This document shows positions 56,325-64,000 of a stretch of DNA of 64,000 nucleotides, piece after piece. The position numbers and the translations under genes were made by a program. The notes beneath the pieces are model-generated. The model was not told the origin of the DNA. It saw only the letters and a list, made by a program, of their open reading frames with translations, and ran no database searches. Origin of the DNA: Helicobacter rappini (GTDB lineage Bacteria; Campylobacterota; Campylobacteria; Campylobacterales; Helicobacteraceae); assembly GCF_900198625.1 (NCBI RefSeq), contig NZ_FZPK01000018.1, positions 28,297 through 92,296 on the forward strand, read 5' to 3'. Each line of letters begins with the position of its first letter. The stretch's first letter is position 1.

Positions 56325-56909
56325 ATGAGCGCAATATTTAGAATCTTGGGTAAAGGCATAATGGTGATTTTGCCATTTGCTGTTGTAGTGTGGCTACTTT
56401 TCTTTTTATTTGGGATTTTAGAGGGTATATGGATTCTCATACTTGATATGGTGCATTTTATTGTTAAAAAGATAGCAAATGAGAATCTTGATACAACACT
56501 TCCTAGCATTGTTGTAAGCATTGGCTTAATCTTAGTCATGTTTGCGATTATCCTTTATATTGGATATAAGTTTGAGAAGCGTCAAAATGCCATTTTTGTG
56601 AAGCTTGGGGAGTGGGTGCTATCTAAGATTCCTGTTATGGGAAGTGTGTATTATACGATTAAAGATCTAGTCAGCATGATAGGTGGCAGCTCAAAGGATA
56701 AATATTTGGGGGTTGCTTATGTAACGATTGGTGAAGGGGAGATTCTAGGATTTATCACAAAAGAAGAGGGGGAGTATTTTTGGGTATTTTGTCCGCTTAC
56801 ACCACCTACTTCTGGGCTTTTATTAAGGATTCATAAAGATAAGCTGAAAAAGTCGTCAATGAGTGTGAGTGATGGTTTGAAAAAGGTCGTATCTTTTGGT
56901 ATGAAATAG
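56325..56909 (+). CDS. DUF502 family membrane protein
   Basis: A 194-residue protein with two membrane helices (GIMVILPFAVVVWLLFFLFG and SIVVSIGLILVMFAIILYIG) and a conserved cytoplasmic part: IPVMGSVYYTIKDLVSMIGG, GVAYVTIGEGEILGFITKEE and FCPLTPPTSGLLL. These are the DUF502 marks, which in chloroplasts and bacteria have no settled function. It starts 16 bases after the RNase R stop, with AAAGGGA upstream, and precedes another membrane gene by 20 bases. Confidence 0.85.
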   Translation: MSAIFRILGKGIMVILPFAVVVWLLFFLFGILEGIWILILDMVHFIVKKIANENLDTTLPSIVVSIGLILVMFAIILYIGYKFEKRQNAIFVKLGEWVLSKIPVMGSVYYTIKDLVSMIGGSSKDKYLGVAYVTIGEGEILGFITKEEGEYFWVFCPLTPPTSGLLLRIHKDKLKKSSMSVSDGLKKVVSFGMK

Positions 56910-56929
56910 ATTCTTAAATAGAGAATAAT

Positions 56930-57439
56930 ATGTCTATTAAAAAGAAAAATAAAAAAGAAAAGAATGAAGAACAAGGCGGTATCCCACTCTATACACCCCT
57001 AAAGCATAGCCTTGAAAAAAGTGGCATGGATAGTGCAACCGCAGGGCAGACTTCATGGCTTTTTGTCAGTCTTTTTATTGCCTTAATTATGAGTGGGCTA
57101 TATGTCTTTATTGTTTCTGTTTTTAACTTGGGCTTTCCAGAATCTTTAGCAAATAATCCATTTTTTGAAAATGGCTTTTTATTTGTCGCTGTGATTTTGC
57201 ATTTTTGTGTTGTTATGTTGCGTTTAAAATACTTGCTTGTCAATACGCTTTTTATTATTGCTGCTTATATTGTGCTTTATGTGGTGCATTTGCGTGATAT
57301 TTATATGCTTTTATCGCTAGGCTTTGTGCTTTTTATTAGCTATTTATTGATACCGATTTATTCATGGCGTATTAAAATGCTTGATGGTATTTTGTATTTT
57401 ATTTATGCTATCACGGCTTTGCTTTTGACTTATGGTTAG
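56930..57439 (+). CDS. Conserved membrane protein of unknown function
   Basis: A 169-residue protein with a basic N-terminus (MSIKKKNKKEKNEEQGGIPL), a conserved-looking cytoplasmic stretch (YTPLKHSLEKSGMDSATAGQ) and four to five membrane helices. No family was recognised. It lies 20 bases after the DUF502 gene and shares its direction, so the two probably form an operon with RNase R. Confidence 0.65.
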   Translation: MSIKKKNKKEKNEEQGGIPLYTPLKHSLEKSGMDSATAGQTSWLFVSLFIALIMSGLYVFIVSVFNLGFPESLANNPFFENGFLFVAVILHFCVVMLRLKYLLVNTLFIIAAYIVLYVVHLRDIYMLLSLGFVLFISYLLIPIYSWRIKMLDGILYFIYAITALLLTYG

Positions 57440-57553
57440 TTTAGAATCTAGCCTTAAAACCTTACTCATTAATAACATGTAAATGATATCTAGGACTTTT
57501 GTAATCGATACTTTTTTGTTATAATTTTGCTTTTAGTCTTATAAAGGGGTTTT

Positions 57554-59215
57554 ATGCAAAATACAAGCACAAGGGATAGAGAGAAGCTAGATTCTAATAT
57601 TTGTCATACTAAGCCTTTAGACGAAGTATCCCATATGGAATCTAAAGAAGATATTTCGCCTACGGCTCAATATGACAAAAAGCTAGATTCTAAAACTTTA
57701 GAATCTACAAATAACACAGAAACTTCATCACAACAAAGCAACCAAACACATAACACAGATTCTATAAATCCACAACAAATAACAGAAGACACAAATAATG
57801 CAAACGCAACACAAAAAGAAGAAAAACAACAAGAAAAGATTCTAGGCGTCCTGCTTGGCGTTGGTTTAGCTCTTATTATAGGTGCGATTGTGTTTTGCTT
57901 TGCATATTTCTATTTACATGCAACCTTGAAAGTTTCAACGCTTATAGGCATTATGGGCTTACTTGTAACACTTTGGACGAATAAGGCATTGCCTATGGGC
58001 GTTGTATCCTTGCTTCCTATCATTTTATTCCCAAGCTTTGGCATACTTGATACAAAAAGTGCCACTGCAAACTATGCTAATCCTATCATTTATCTCTTTT
58101 TAGGTGGCTTTATGATAGCAACCGCAACAGAGAAGATAGGGCTACACAGAGTAATAGCAAAGTGGTTTTTAGCAAGATTCCCAAAGAATACAAAGGGCGT
58201 TATATCCGCCTTAGGTGTGGCTTCTGTGGCACTTGGGACGGCGTTATCAAACTCCACTGTTGCCCTATTATTACTCCCTGTTGCTATGTCAATTACAGAT
58301 AATAAGATTTTACGCACAAGGTTTTTACTCGCAGTAGCTTTTGGGGCAAGTATTAGCGGCATTACGACGCCCATTGGCAGTCCGCCCAATCTCATTTATC
58401 TTGGCTTTTTAGAATCTCAAGGTTTAAGCGGCATTAGCTTTACAACTTGGATTTTTATGATGGCACCCCTTACATTTTTAATGCTATTTATGATGATAAA
58501 GATTCTATCCTATGGTGTGAGTGAAGAGCCCCTTAATCTTAGCCTATTTGATTCTATCCATGTGAATGGTACGCATAAAAGACTTTTAGTTTTTATTGCT
58601 GCTTTACTTGTGATATTGCTTTTAAACTCGCCGATACGACCATTTTATAATGGGCTTGGCTTTAATGAAAATGTCATTTTACTTGCCTTTGGTTTAATGA
58701 TGTTTATCCCTAAAATTGGCTTTTTAGATTGGGATGATACAAAGTCTATACCTTATGAGATTATATTCTTATTTGGTGCTGGATTCTGTATTGCTACTGC
58801 GTTTTCACAAGCAGAGCTTGGCGGGGCATTTACCTCATTTTTTGCGCGTTTTGATGGTCTGCCTTTCATTGCTTTTATCTTTTTTGCTTGTGTGTTTTCT
58901 ATTATAGCGACTGGATTTTTATCAACTACGGCTTTAATCGCCATACTTTTGCCTATTATAGAAGTCGCCACACAGCCATTTTTAAGTGATACTTCTCGTG
59001 TGCTGCTTATGCTTGTGGTAACTATTTGTGCAAGTTTTTCATTTATGATTCCTATTAGCACACCGCCTAATGCGATAGTCTTTGCACAAGGGGGAATTAA
59101 GGCATGGGATATGATACGCTTTGGCTTTTTACTCAGTCTTGTTGGCATTGTGTGTGTTACGCTATTTTCTGTGTGGTATTGGTGGAGCTTCCTTGAAGTA
59201 AAACCGCTTGGCTAA
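57554..59215 (+). CDS. SLC13/DASS sodium:anion symporter with repeat-derived N-terminus
   Basis: A 553-residue protein. Residues about 95-553 are a divalent anion:Na+ symporter: GIMGLLVTLWTNKALPMGVV, LGTALSNSTVALLLLPVAMS (first SNT-type motif), ITTPIGSPPNLIYLGFLE, and MIPISTPPNAIVFAQGGI (second STPPN motif), with about 11-12 helices. Likely substrates are dicarboxylates or sulfate; the exact one is not visible. Residues 1-93 are extra: a low-complexity polar cytoplasmic extension encoded by two copies of the palindromic repeat (57588-57707) plus Asn/Gln/Thr-rich sequence. The first copy reads LDSNICHTKPLDEVSHMES, the same frame as in pabB. The ATG at 57554 has AAAGGGG upstream. Confidence 0.88.
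   Translation: MQNTSTRDREKLDSNICHTKPLDEVSHMESKEDISPTAQYDKKLDSKTLESTNNTETSSQQSNQTHNTDSINPQQITEDTNNANATQKEEKQQEKILGVLLGVGLALIIGAIVFCFAYFYLHATLKVSTLIGIMGLLVTLWTNKALPMGVVSLLPIILFPSFGILDTKSATANYANPIIYLFLGGFMIATATEKIGLHRVIAKWFLARFPKNTKGVISALGVASVALGTALSNSTVALLLLPVAMSITDNKILRTRFLLAVAFGASISGITTPIGSPPNLIYLGFLESQGLSGISFTTWIFMMAPLTFLMLFMMIKILSYGVSEEPLNLSLFDSIHVNGTHKRLLVFIAALLVILLLNSPIRPFYNGLGFNENVILLAFGLMMFIPKIGFLDWDDTKSIPYEIIFLFGAGFCIATAFSQAELGGAFTSFFARFDGLPFIAFIFFACVFSIIATGFLSTTALIAILLPIIEVATQPFLSDTSRVLLMLVVTICASFSFMIPISTPPNAIVFAQGGIKAWDMIRFGFLLSLVGIVCVTLFSVWYWWSFLEVKPLG
57588..57707 (+). repeat. Two palindromic element copies in the SLC13 coding sequence
   Basis: Copy 1 (57588-57644): TAGATTC-type left arm, core GTCATACTAAG to GAAGTAT, and right arm ending AATCTA. 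Copy 2, inverted (57650-57707): ATATT (57651-57655) with AATAT (57669-57673) and GCC (57658-57660) with GGC (57664-57666) share one centre. It ends in TAGATTCTAAA (57684-57694) and TTTAGAATCTA (57697-57707). Confidence 0.8.
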
Positions 59216-59240
59216 AACTAGATTCTAAATAAGGAGAACT

Positions 59241-60080
59241 ATGGAGCGTAAAAAAGCACCTAAAAACAAAACTCATGCTAAAAGAGATGCAACAACTAAA
59301 ACACAAAAAATACTCACAAAAAAGCCCATACGAACAGAGCAAGGCGAAAAGGCTTATAAACTACTTGCCCTGCAACGCAATATATCTACAAATAAAGCAA
59401 AAGATTTAATTGATTCAGGTAGGGTAAGCATTAAGGGTAAAAGGCTGCTTATTGCAAGGACTTTATTGCCGCTTAATACAAAGTTTGAAGTGCTTACCAC
59501 GCCTTGTGTTGTGATATTTGAAGATGATGATATACTAGCCCTTGATAAAAGTGTGGGGATTGAAAGCTATAGTTTGCTTAAAACCTATCCGCATTATAAG
59601 CTTATAAATCGCCTTGATAAAGACACAAGCGGCGTGATTTTACTTGCAAAAAATGAAAAAATGCGACAAAAAGCAATCCAAGCTTTCAAGCAAAAAGAAG
59701 TAGAAAAAATGTATTTTGCTTTAATTGAGGGCAAAGTGTATGAAGAAATAAATATTGAAAAAAAGATTAGCACACAAAAAGATTCTAAAGCAAAAAGTTA
59801 TGTAGATAATGAAGGCTTATATGCACAAAGCATAGTTACACCCTTGCAAACTTTTACGCATACCACGCTTGTATCCGTGCAGATTCCAACAGGTAGAACC
59901 CATCAAATACGAATCCATCTAAAAAGCATTAAACACCCAATCATAGGCGATATTATCTATAATAAAACAAGCTTAATAAAAGCAAAGCGATTAATGCTGC
60001 ATTGTCAAAAGACTTCACTTCTAGGCTATACATTTGAAAGCAAAGTAGATATACACGAAGCCTTTGGGGTGAGTGAATAG
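59241..60080 (+). CDS. RluA-family pseudouridine synthase
   Basis: A 279-residue enzyme. A basic N-terminal tail precedes an S4-like domain (residues about 35-85, LLALQRNISTNKAKDLIDSG, RVSIKGKRL). The catalytic domain has DDDILALDKSVGIESY, INRLDKDTSGVILLAKNE with the active-site Asp of the HRLDxxTSG motif (the His is Asn here), VQIPTGRTHQIRIHLKSIKH and PIIGDIIYN. It isomerises uridines in rRNA or tRNA; the exact site cannot be assigned. It is preceded by AAGGAG and lies 25 bases after the transporter gene. Confidence 0.85.
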   Translation: MERKKAPKNKTHAKRDATTKTQKILTKKPIRTEQGEKAYKLLALQRNISTNKAKDLIDSGRVSIKGKRLLIARTLLPLNTKFEVLTTPCVVIFEDDDILALDKSVGIESYSLLKTYPHYKLINRLDKDTSGVILLAKNEKMRQKAIQAFKQKEVEKMYFALIEGKVYEEINIEKKISTQKDSKAKSYVDNEGLYAQSIVTPLQTFTHTTLVSVQIPTGRTHQIRIHLKSIKHPIIGDIIYNKTSLIKAKRLMLHCQKTSLLGYTFESKVDIHEAFGVSE

Positions 60081-60522
60081 GTTTTGTATCCTTTATGTTG
60101 TGTGGTTGGAAATATGAATAAATATTATACAAATATCAAGTAAGTTATATTGAGTTTCTTTTATACATAATAATAAATTCAGGATTAAGGGCTTATTATC
60201 CCATGTTCCATTGTATCTTGCAAAGCACACTTTTTATTGAGAATCTAAATGACTTTGCAAAAATCTTTGTCGTGTAGATTCTAAAGGTAAATTTTGCAAT
60301 TACAAATTATGTTTCAAAATGATATAAAAATACATATCCGCAAGACTATATTTTTTACATAATGTAACATATAATTATTTATTCATTCAATTTATAGTCC
60401 ATATTGTATTTATTTATTATGATGACTTATATTCTCTAAAGTAACCCTATATATTGACAAAGTGTATAGTTGCAAAATGTTGCTATAGGGATACAACATA
60501 TATACTTTTTTAAGGAGACATT
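60081..60522. other. Intergenic region before ald
   Basis: 442 very AT-rich bases without a supportable gene. Near the end CCCTATA (about 60449) and TATAGGG (about 60485) form an inverted repeat enclosing TTGACA, a candidate operator/promoter for ald. AAGGAG precedes the ald ATG. Confidence 0.35.
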
Positions 60523-61632
60523 ATGGTTATTGGCTGTCCAAAGGAAATTAAAGTGCATGAATATCGCGTTGGTTTAACGCCATCAAATGTGCATGAATAT
60601 AAAGAATCTGGACATAAAGTCCTTATCGAGCATGATGCTGGAAGTGCGATTGGCTTTAGTGATGAGGAATACCACAGGGCTGGTGCTACAATCGTTGATA
60701 AAGAAACATTATTTAAACAAAGCGATATGATTGTAAAGGTAAAAGAGCCTATTGAGAGTGAATATAACTATTTCAAAGAAGGGCAGATTCTTTTTACTTA
60801 TTTGCATTTAGCGGCTGATAGAAAACTAACAGATATGCTACTTGAAAAAAAGATTAATGCAGTGGCGTATGAGACGATTAAAGTGCGTAATGTATTGCCT
60901 TGTTTAGCCCCTATGAGCTCTATTGCTGGGCGACTTGCCGTTATAGAATCTGCGAAATACATTCAAAAAACCTTTGGTGGCAATGGAGTGCTTCTTAGTG
61001 GGATTCCGGGGACTCCAAAGGGTAAAATCACAATTATTGGTGCTGGTGTAGTAGGATTAAATGCAGCACAACTTGCAGTGGGAATTGGTGCAGATGTAAG
61101 CATACTTGATATTGATACGGCTAGACTTGCGTATGTGGATCAAATGTTTAATATGCGGATTCACACGCTTTTTAGCTCTCGTGCTAATTTACTTGCTAGT
61201 ATCGCAGATTCTGATGCGGTGATTGGTGCGGTATTAATACCGGGTGCAAAAGCACCAAAACTTGTAAAAAAAGATGATTTGCAATGTATGAAAACAGGAG
61301 CAATCCTTACAGATGTAGCAATCGATCAAGGCGGTTGCTTTGAGACTTCAAAACCTACAACTCATAATGATCCCGTGTTTGATGTTGATGGAATCTTGCA
61401 TTATTGTGTGGCAAATATGCCCGGGGCTGTGGCAAAAACGGCAACTTTGGCTTTAACAGATTCTACACTTAACTTTGGCTTAAGCATAGCAAAGCTAGGT
61501 GTAAAAGAAGCAGCATTAAAAGATAGCGGAATCTTAGAAGGGCTTAATACCTATAATGGTAAATGCACTTATAAAGGTGTGAGTGATGCCTTTGGTATCG
61601 CATATACTGATGCAAAAGATGCATTGTGCTAA
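60523..61632 (+). CDS. ald: Alanine dehydrogenase
   Basis: A 369-residue NAD-dependent enzyme converting L-alanine to pyruvate and ammonia, and the reverse. N-terminal catalytic domain (GCPKEIKVHEYRVGLTPSNV, HKVLIEHDAGSAIGFSDEEY, VKVKEPIESEY, TYLHLAAD), then the Rossmann fold (GKITIIGAGVVGLNAAQLAV, DVSILDIDTARL), then DVAIDQGGCFETSKPTTHND and YCVANMPGAVAKTATLALT. All catalytic residues expected from the family appear present. It stands alone with AAGGAG before the ATG. Confidence 0.96.
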   Translation: MVIGCPKEIKVHEYRVGLTPSNVHEYKESGHKVLIEHDAGSAIGFSDEEYHRAGATIVDKETLFKQSDMIVKVKEPIESEYNYFKEGQILFTYLHLAADRKLTDMLLEKKINAVAYETIKVRNVLPCLAPMSSIAGRLAVIESAKYIQKTFGGNGVLLSGIPGTPKGKITIIGAGVVGLNAAQLAVGIGADVSILDIDTARLAYVDQMFNMRIHTLFSSRANLLASIADSDAVIGAVLIPGAKAPKLVKKDDLQCMKTGAILTDVAIDQGGCFETSKPTTHNDPVFDVDGILHYCVANMPGAVAKTATLALTDSTLNFGLSIAKLGVKEAALKDSGILEGLNTYNGKCTYKGVSDAFGIAYTDAKDALC

Positions 61633-61673
61633 TTTTAAGCATGTTTTAAAATAAAATGAGATATAATGGCGAT

Positions 61674-61790
61674 CGCCTTTCTGGTTAGCCCTATGCAATA
61701 GGCATTGTGAGCAACGCTTCAGGATGGGAACATAGCAGAGCACTTGCAATGTTTGTGTGCCATTGGTCCCTGGCTGGAAGGGTTTTTTTA
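61674..61790 (+). ncRNA. ffs: Signal recognition particle RNA (4.5S type)
   Basis: The apical domain IV is diagnostic: TTCAGG-ATG-GGAA-CAT-AGCAGA (about 61719-61738), a GGAA tetraloop closed by three base pairs and the asymmetric CAGG/AGCAG internal loop that binds Ffh. The ends pair as CCTTTCTGG (from 61676) with CTGGAAGGG (to 61782), and the RNA ends in a T7 run (61783-61789), which serves as terminator. TATAAT at 61662-61667 is a good -10 box. The length of about 110 bases suits the bacterial small form. Confidence 0.88.
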
Positions 61791-61859
61791 CCCCGTATTC
61801 AAACTTCTAGTTAAGACTTTAAATTGAAACTTTATATTAAAATTCTCGGATTCTAACTT

Positions 61860-62630
61860 ATGGCAATTTATAATAATATAATTCAGGGCGTAGATAAAAG
61901 CTTTAGTGTCTATAACGCCACTTATAAGCAAAGCTATCATTCAAAAAGTCTTGGGGCTTATACTGAGACGCTATTAAAGCATATTTATCCTGCTTTATTC
62001 TTTCAGCAATATGGTAGTTTTTGTGATGAAAACACAAGAAAATCCTTTTTAACACAAGTGGATTCCATACAAAAATACTATAAAATCAACACAGATTTAA
62101 CTCCACTGCAACACATTCTAAAAACCCTTACAGAATCTATACAAACACAGAATCTCACTCGCCCATTACGCATACTAGATATTTGCTTTGGACTTGGTTA
62201 TAATGCCATGCTTAGTTTAAAATACTTTCAAACATGCGAGATTTACTCACCAGAAAAAGACTATTTCTTACAAGAACTTTATAATTTTCCATACCATAAT
62301 ATCGCACAAAGCAAAACAATCTTACATACACTTCACACGCATTCACTCTATCAAAATAACACACAAACACTTTATTATTTACATGGCGATGCCCTTAAGA
62401 TTCTATCAAGCTTTAGCGCTGGCTTTTTTGATATTGTATTTCAAGATGCTTTTAGTCAAGCCCATAATAAAGAGCTGTGGGATGCAAAATATTTTCAAAC
62501 ACTCTATAACATTACAAAAACCCCATGTATTATCACAACTTATGCAAAGGCAAAAGTCGTGCTTGAAGCAGCACAAAAAGCAGGATTTAAGACACTAAAA
62601 TATGTATGGGGTAGCGTGTTTTATAAATAG
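61860..62630 (+). CDS. MnmC1-like tRNA (mnm5s2U34) methyltransferase domain protein
   Basis: A 256-residue SAM-dependent enzyme. Signature segments are the N-terminal SYHSKSLGAYTETLLKHIYP, motif I LRILDICFGLGYNAMLSLKY, LYYLHGDALKIL, and FDIVFQDAFSQAHNKELWDA, the characteristic DAFSPxxNPELW of MnmC, followed by CIITTYAKAKVV. The FAD-dependent second half of E. coli MnmC is absent, as in other Campylobacterales. The likely step is methylation of nm5(s2)U34 in tRNA. It starts 70 bases after the SRP RNA. Confidence 0.85.
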   Translation: MAIYNNIIQGVDKSFSVYNATYKQSYHSKSLGAYTETLLKHIYPALFFQQYGSFCDENTRKSFLTQVDSIQKYYKINTDLTPLQHILKTLTESIQTQNLTRPLRILDICFGLGYNAMLSLKYFQTCEIYSPEKDYFLQELYNFPYHNIAQSKTILHTLHTHSLYQNNTQTLYYLHGDALKILSSFSAGFFDIVFQDAFSQAHNKELWDAKYFQTLYNITKTPCIITTYAKAKVVLEAAQKAGFKTLKYVWGSVFYK

Positions 62631-62646
62631 ATTCTAAAGGATATGT

Positions 62647-63243
62647 ATGAAAAGTTTGATATTATTTTTATGTGTAATGTTAAGCAACTTAAATGCACAA
62701 GAATTAATGAGACAAGAGTTAAGCACAAAACAAGCACAAGAGATAATCAAAGAGTTTGAGCCATTTTTTAAGGAAGCTATGGCACAGAAATTAGAATCCT
62801 TTAAGTTAAAAAAAGATTCTATAACAGGGCTTTCATATATTGATTTTTGTGAATATCCACCAGATAGAAGCCTTGTCTTTGGGGCATTGGAGAATGGACG
62901 ATTTAAGGGGGAAAAGATTGCTGACCTGCCATTTACATGCGATGAGAGTAGTGGGGCTAGAAAATATTTTATCTACAATAAAGATATAGAGCAAAGCCTT
63001 ATTGCCTTAAAAAAGTTAAAATTTTTAGACTTTATTGCTAAAAATTTGCCACTAAAAAATGAGATTATACAAAGCGATAAAGGTAATATAACAACACTTT
63101 GGCAAAAAGATAACACAAAAAATAAAGACTTTAAGCGACTATGGATTCTATATAGAAATGAAACATTAGGACAATCATGCACGATTATTTTTACACAAAA
63201 AGGTGCATATACAGAAGTAATACTGCAATATCTAAATTATTGA
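62647..63243 (+). CDS. Exported protein of unknown function
   Basis: A 198-residue protein starting MKSLILFLCVMLSNLNAQEL: a signal peptide cut after LNA. The mature part has a charged helix (TKQAQEIIKEFEPFFKEAMA), two separated cysteines (DFCEYPPD, PFTCDES), a strand-rich C-terminal half and IIFTQKGAYTEVILQYLNY at the end. It probably acts in the periplasm. It lies 16 bases after the methyltransferase gene with AAAGG upstream, so co-transcription is likely. No family was recognised. Confidence 0.7.
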   Translation: MKSLILFLCVMLSNLNAQELMRQELSTKQAQEIIKEFEPFFKEAMAQKLESFKLKKDSITGLSYIDFCEYPPDRSLVFGALENGRFKGEKIADLPFTCDESSGARKYFIYNKDIEQSLIALKKLKFLDFIAKNLPLKNEIIQSDKGNITTLWQKDNTKNKDFKRLWILYRNETLGQSCTIIFTQKGAYTEVILQYLNY

Positions 63244-63860
63244 TAAATAGATTTTTATCTTCAAATAACTTGCCATTTTTAAATATCCAAAGCATATTAA
63301 AAAGTCTCTTGCTGTAAGAATTACATCTTCTAGCACACCATTATTATCAATATCAATCTGCCTTTATAACTTTTAGCAAATCCTACATATGGCGAGTTCT
63401 TATCAATCGCTTTTGCAATTTCTTTTTTTAATCTCTCCATTTTCTGTGCAATAATATTCAAAAAAAAGACATCTTTATTGTTTCGCCCAAAAACACAAAA
63501 GCCTATACCAAATTGATTACAATCTTTATTATTTTGAACGCCTTGAGAGAAGTTGTTAATGATAGACTCCATATAGTCTTTCTCTGCTGTTATATAGATT
63601 TCTTCGTTATCTTTTATGTTAGATAAAGCTTATTTCGTTATAGACTTGCTCATTTACAACTGCAGTTTTAGAGCTTAGCACTGTGATATGGTCTTCTTTA
63701 GGTAAGTGTGCTAGGCTAGGGTTAGCATATAAGTTTAACATCATTGAAAATTACTGTAACTTTTCATCATAACTACCACCCAAAATATTCTTATGTAAAG
63801 TAAAAATCTCTATTTTGCAAACCTAAATATTCTGTGTTTGACAAGATTTCTATTATCGCA
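63241..63860 (-). pseudogene. Multiply frameshifted gene remnant
   Basis: Read leftward, coding-like pieces follow one another in different frames: ALAIIEILSNTEYLGLQNRD, then LHKNILGGSYDEKLQ, an in-frame TAA, LNLYANPSLAHLPKEDHITV, VVNEQVYNEISF, then DNEEIYITAEKDYMESIINN, CNQFGIGFCVFGRNN, KNSPYVGFAKSYKG, then in another frame QIDIDNNGVLEDVIL, and finally IFKNGKLFEDKN. At least four frameshifts and one stop are needed to join them. The IDIDNNG piece resembles a calcium-binding or FG-GAP-type loop. The gene cannot be identified, but it is clearly decayed and not merely short. Confidence 0.6.
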
Positions 63861-63904
63861 AGTGCAACACATAAGCTACTGTATTTTTAGTGGAGGCAAG
63901 GATT

Positions 63905-63982
63905 ATGAATAATAAACTTCACAATAACAAGCTCTCATCATTTCCAATAGTATATAATCTAAGAGAAAATGTAGTAGCGTGA
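63905..63982 (+). CDS. Possible 25-residue peptide
   Basis: A short ORF with a strong Shine-Dalgarno (GTGGAGG about ten bases before ATG 63905), reading MNNKLHNNKLSSFPIVYNLR and ending ENVVA. It is too short to judge and could be the start of a gene broken just before the window edge. Confidence 0.3.
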   Translation: MNNKLHNNKLSSFPIVYNLRENVVA

Positions 63983-64000
63983 AATCCGCATAGGGATTCT

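Overview
The window is AT-rich DNA from a member of Campylobacterales, almost certainly a Helicobacter, and probably one of the enterohepatic species rather than H. pylori. The grounds are a FlaA-type flagellin behind a GCCGAT sigma28-type -10 box, class II DAHP synthase, the tolB-pal-cpoB-slyD order, a DUF2972 protein behind a poly-G tract, and homopolymer tracts at gene starts and promoters. The species cannot be fixed from sequence alone.

Layout. 0-3.5 kb: a DUF721 (DciA-like) gene and a tiny lipoprotein that diverge with one base between their start codons, then three tandem paralogous DUF4156-like envelope proteins. 3.5-8.1 kb: hemB, a previously unannotated run of five very short, mostly abutting or overlapping ORFs for membrane or basic peptides (4634-5266), class II DAHP synthase, and a DUF2972 gene that a G14 tract puts out of frame. 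8.4-15.1 kb, all leftward: coaBC, then a Mokosh-type anti-phage locus (PLD nuclease; Upf1-like helicase with an N-terminal kinase-like domain) whose large gene is broken by three apparent frameshifts. 15.3-25.4 kb: a Lol-type permease, a CSD/receiver-like protein, a TM2 protein under a poly-T-spacer promoter, hypD, an HDOD protein, flaA and a ZnuB-type permease. 25.5-37.2 kb: an ADP-forming acyl-CoA synthetase, rsmI, lpxD, a Pnkp-like kinase-phosphatase, pabB, miaB and a DUF374 acyltransferase. 37.3-49.2 kb: a SUFU-domain protein, clpB behind a CIRCE-like operator, tolB-pal-cpoB-slyD, an MFS carrier and rpmJ-rpsM-rpsK-rpsD-rpoA-rplQ. 49.2-64 kb: gene remnants, an outer-membrane protein with a second poly-T promoter, a nitroreductase, nrdA, RNase R, DUF502, an SLC13 transporter, an RluA-type synthase, ald, SRP RNA, an MnmC1-like protein and a multiply broken pseudogene.

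A theme across the window is a palindromic repeat. Boxes of the type AGATTCTA/TAGAATCT occur as inverted pairs, sometimes enclosing a GTCATACTGAG-type palindromic core. Copies lie between genes (20.84-21.05 kb) and also inside two unrelated genes (pabB-like at 33.8 kb, SLC13 transporter at 57.6 kb), in the same reading frame both times, so the element adds residues rather than breaking the protein. The stem bases covary between copies.

Other points of interest are the phase-variable tracts (three poly-G, two poly-T in promoter spacers), the small-ORF cluster with mutually exclusive hairpins over a start site, and the decayed Mokosh locus. Coordinates of small features were counted by hand from the numbered lines.
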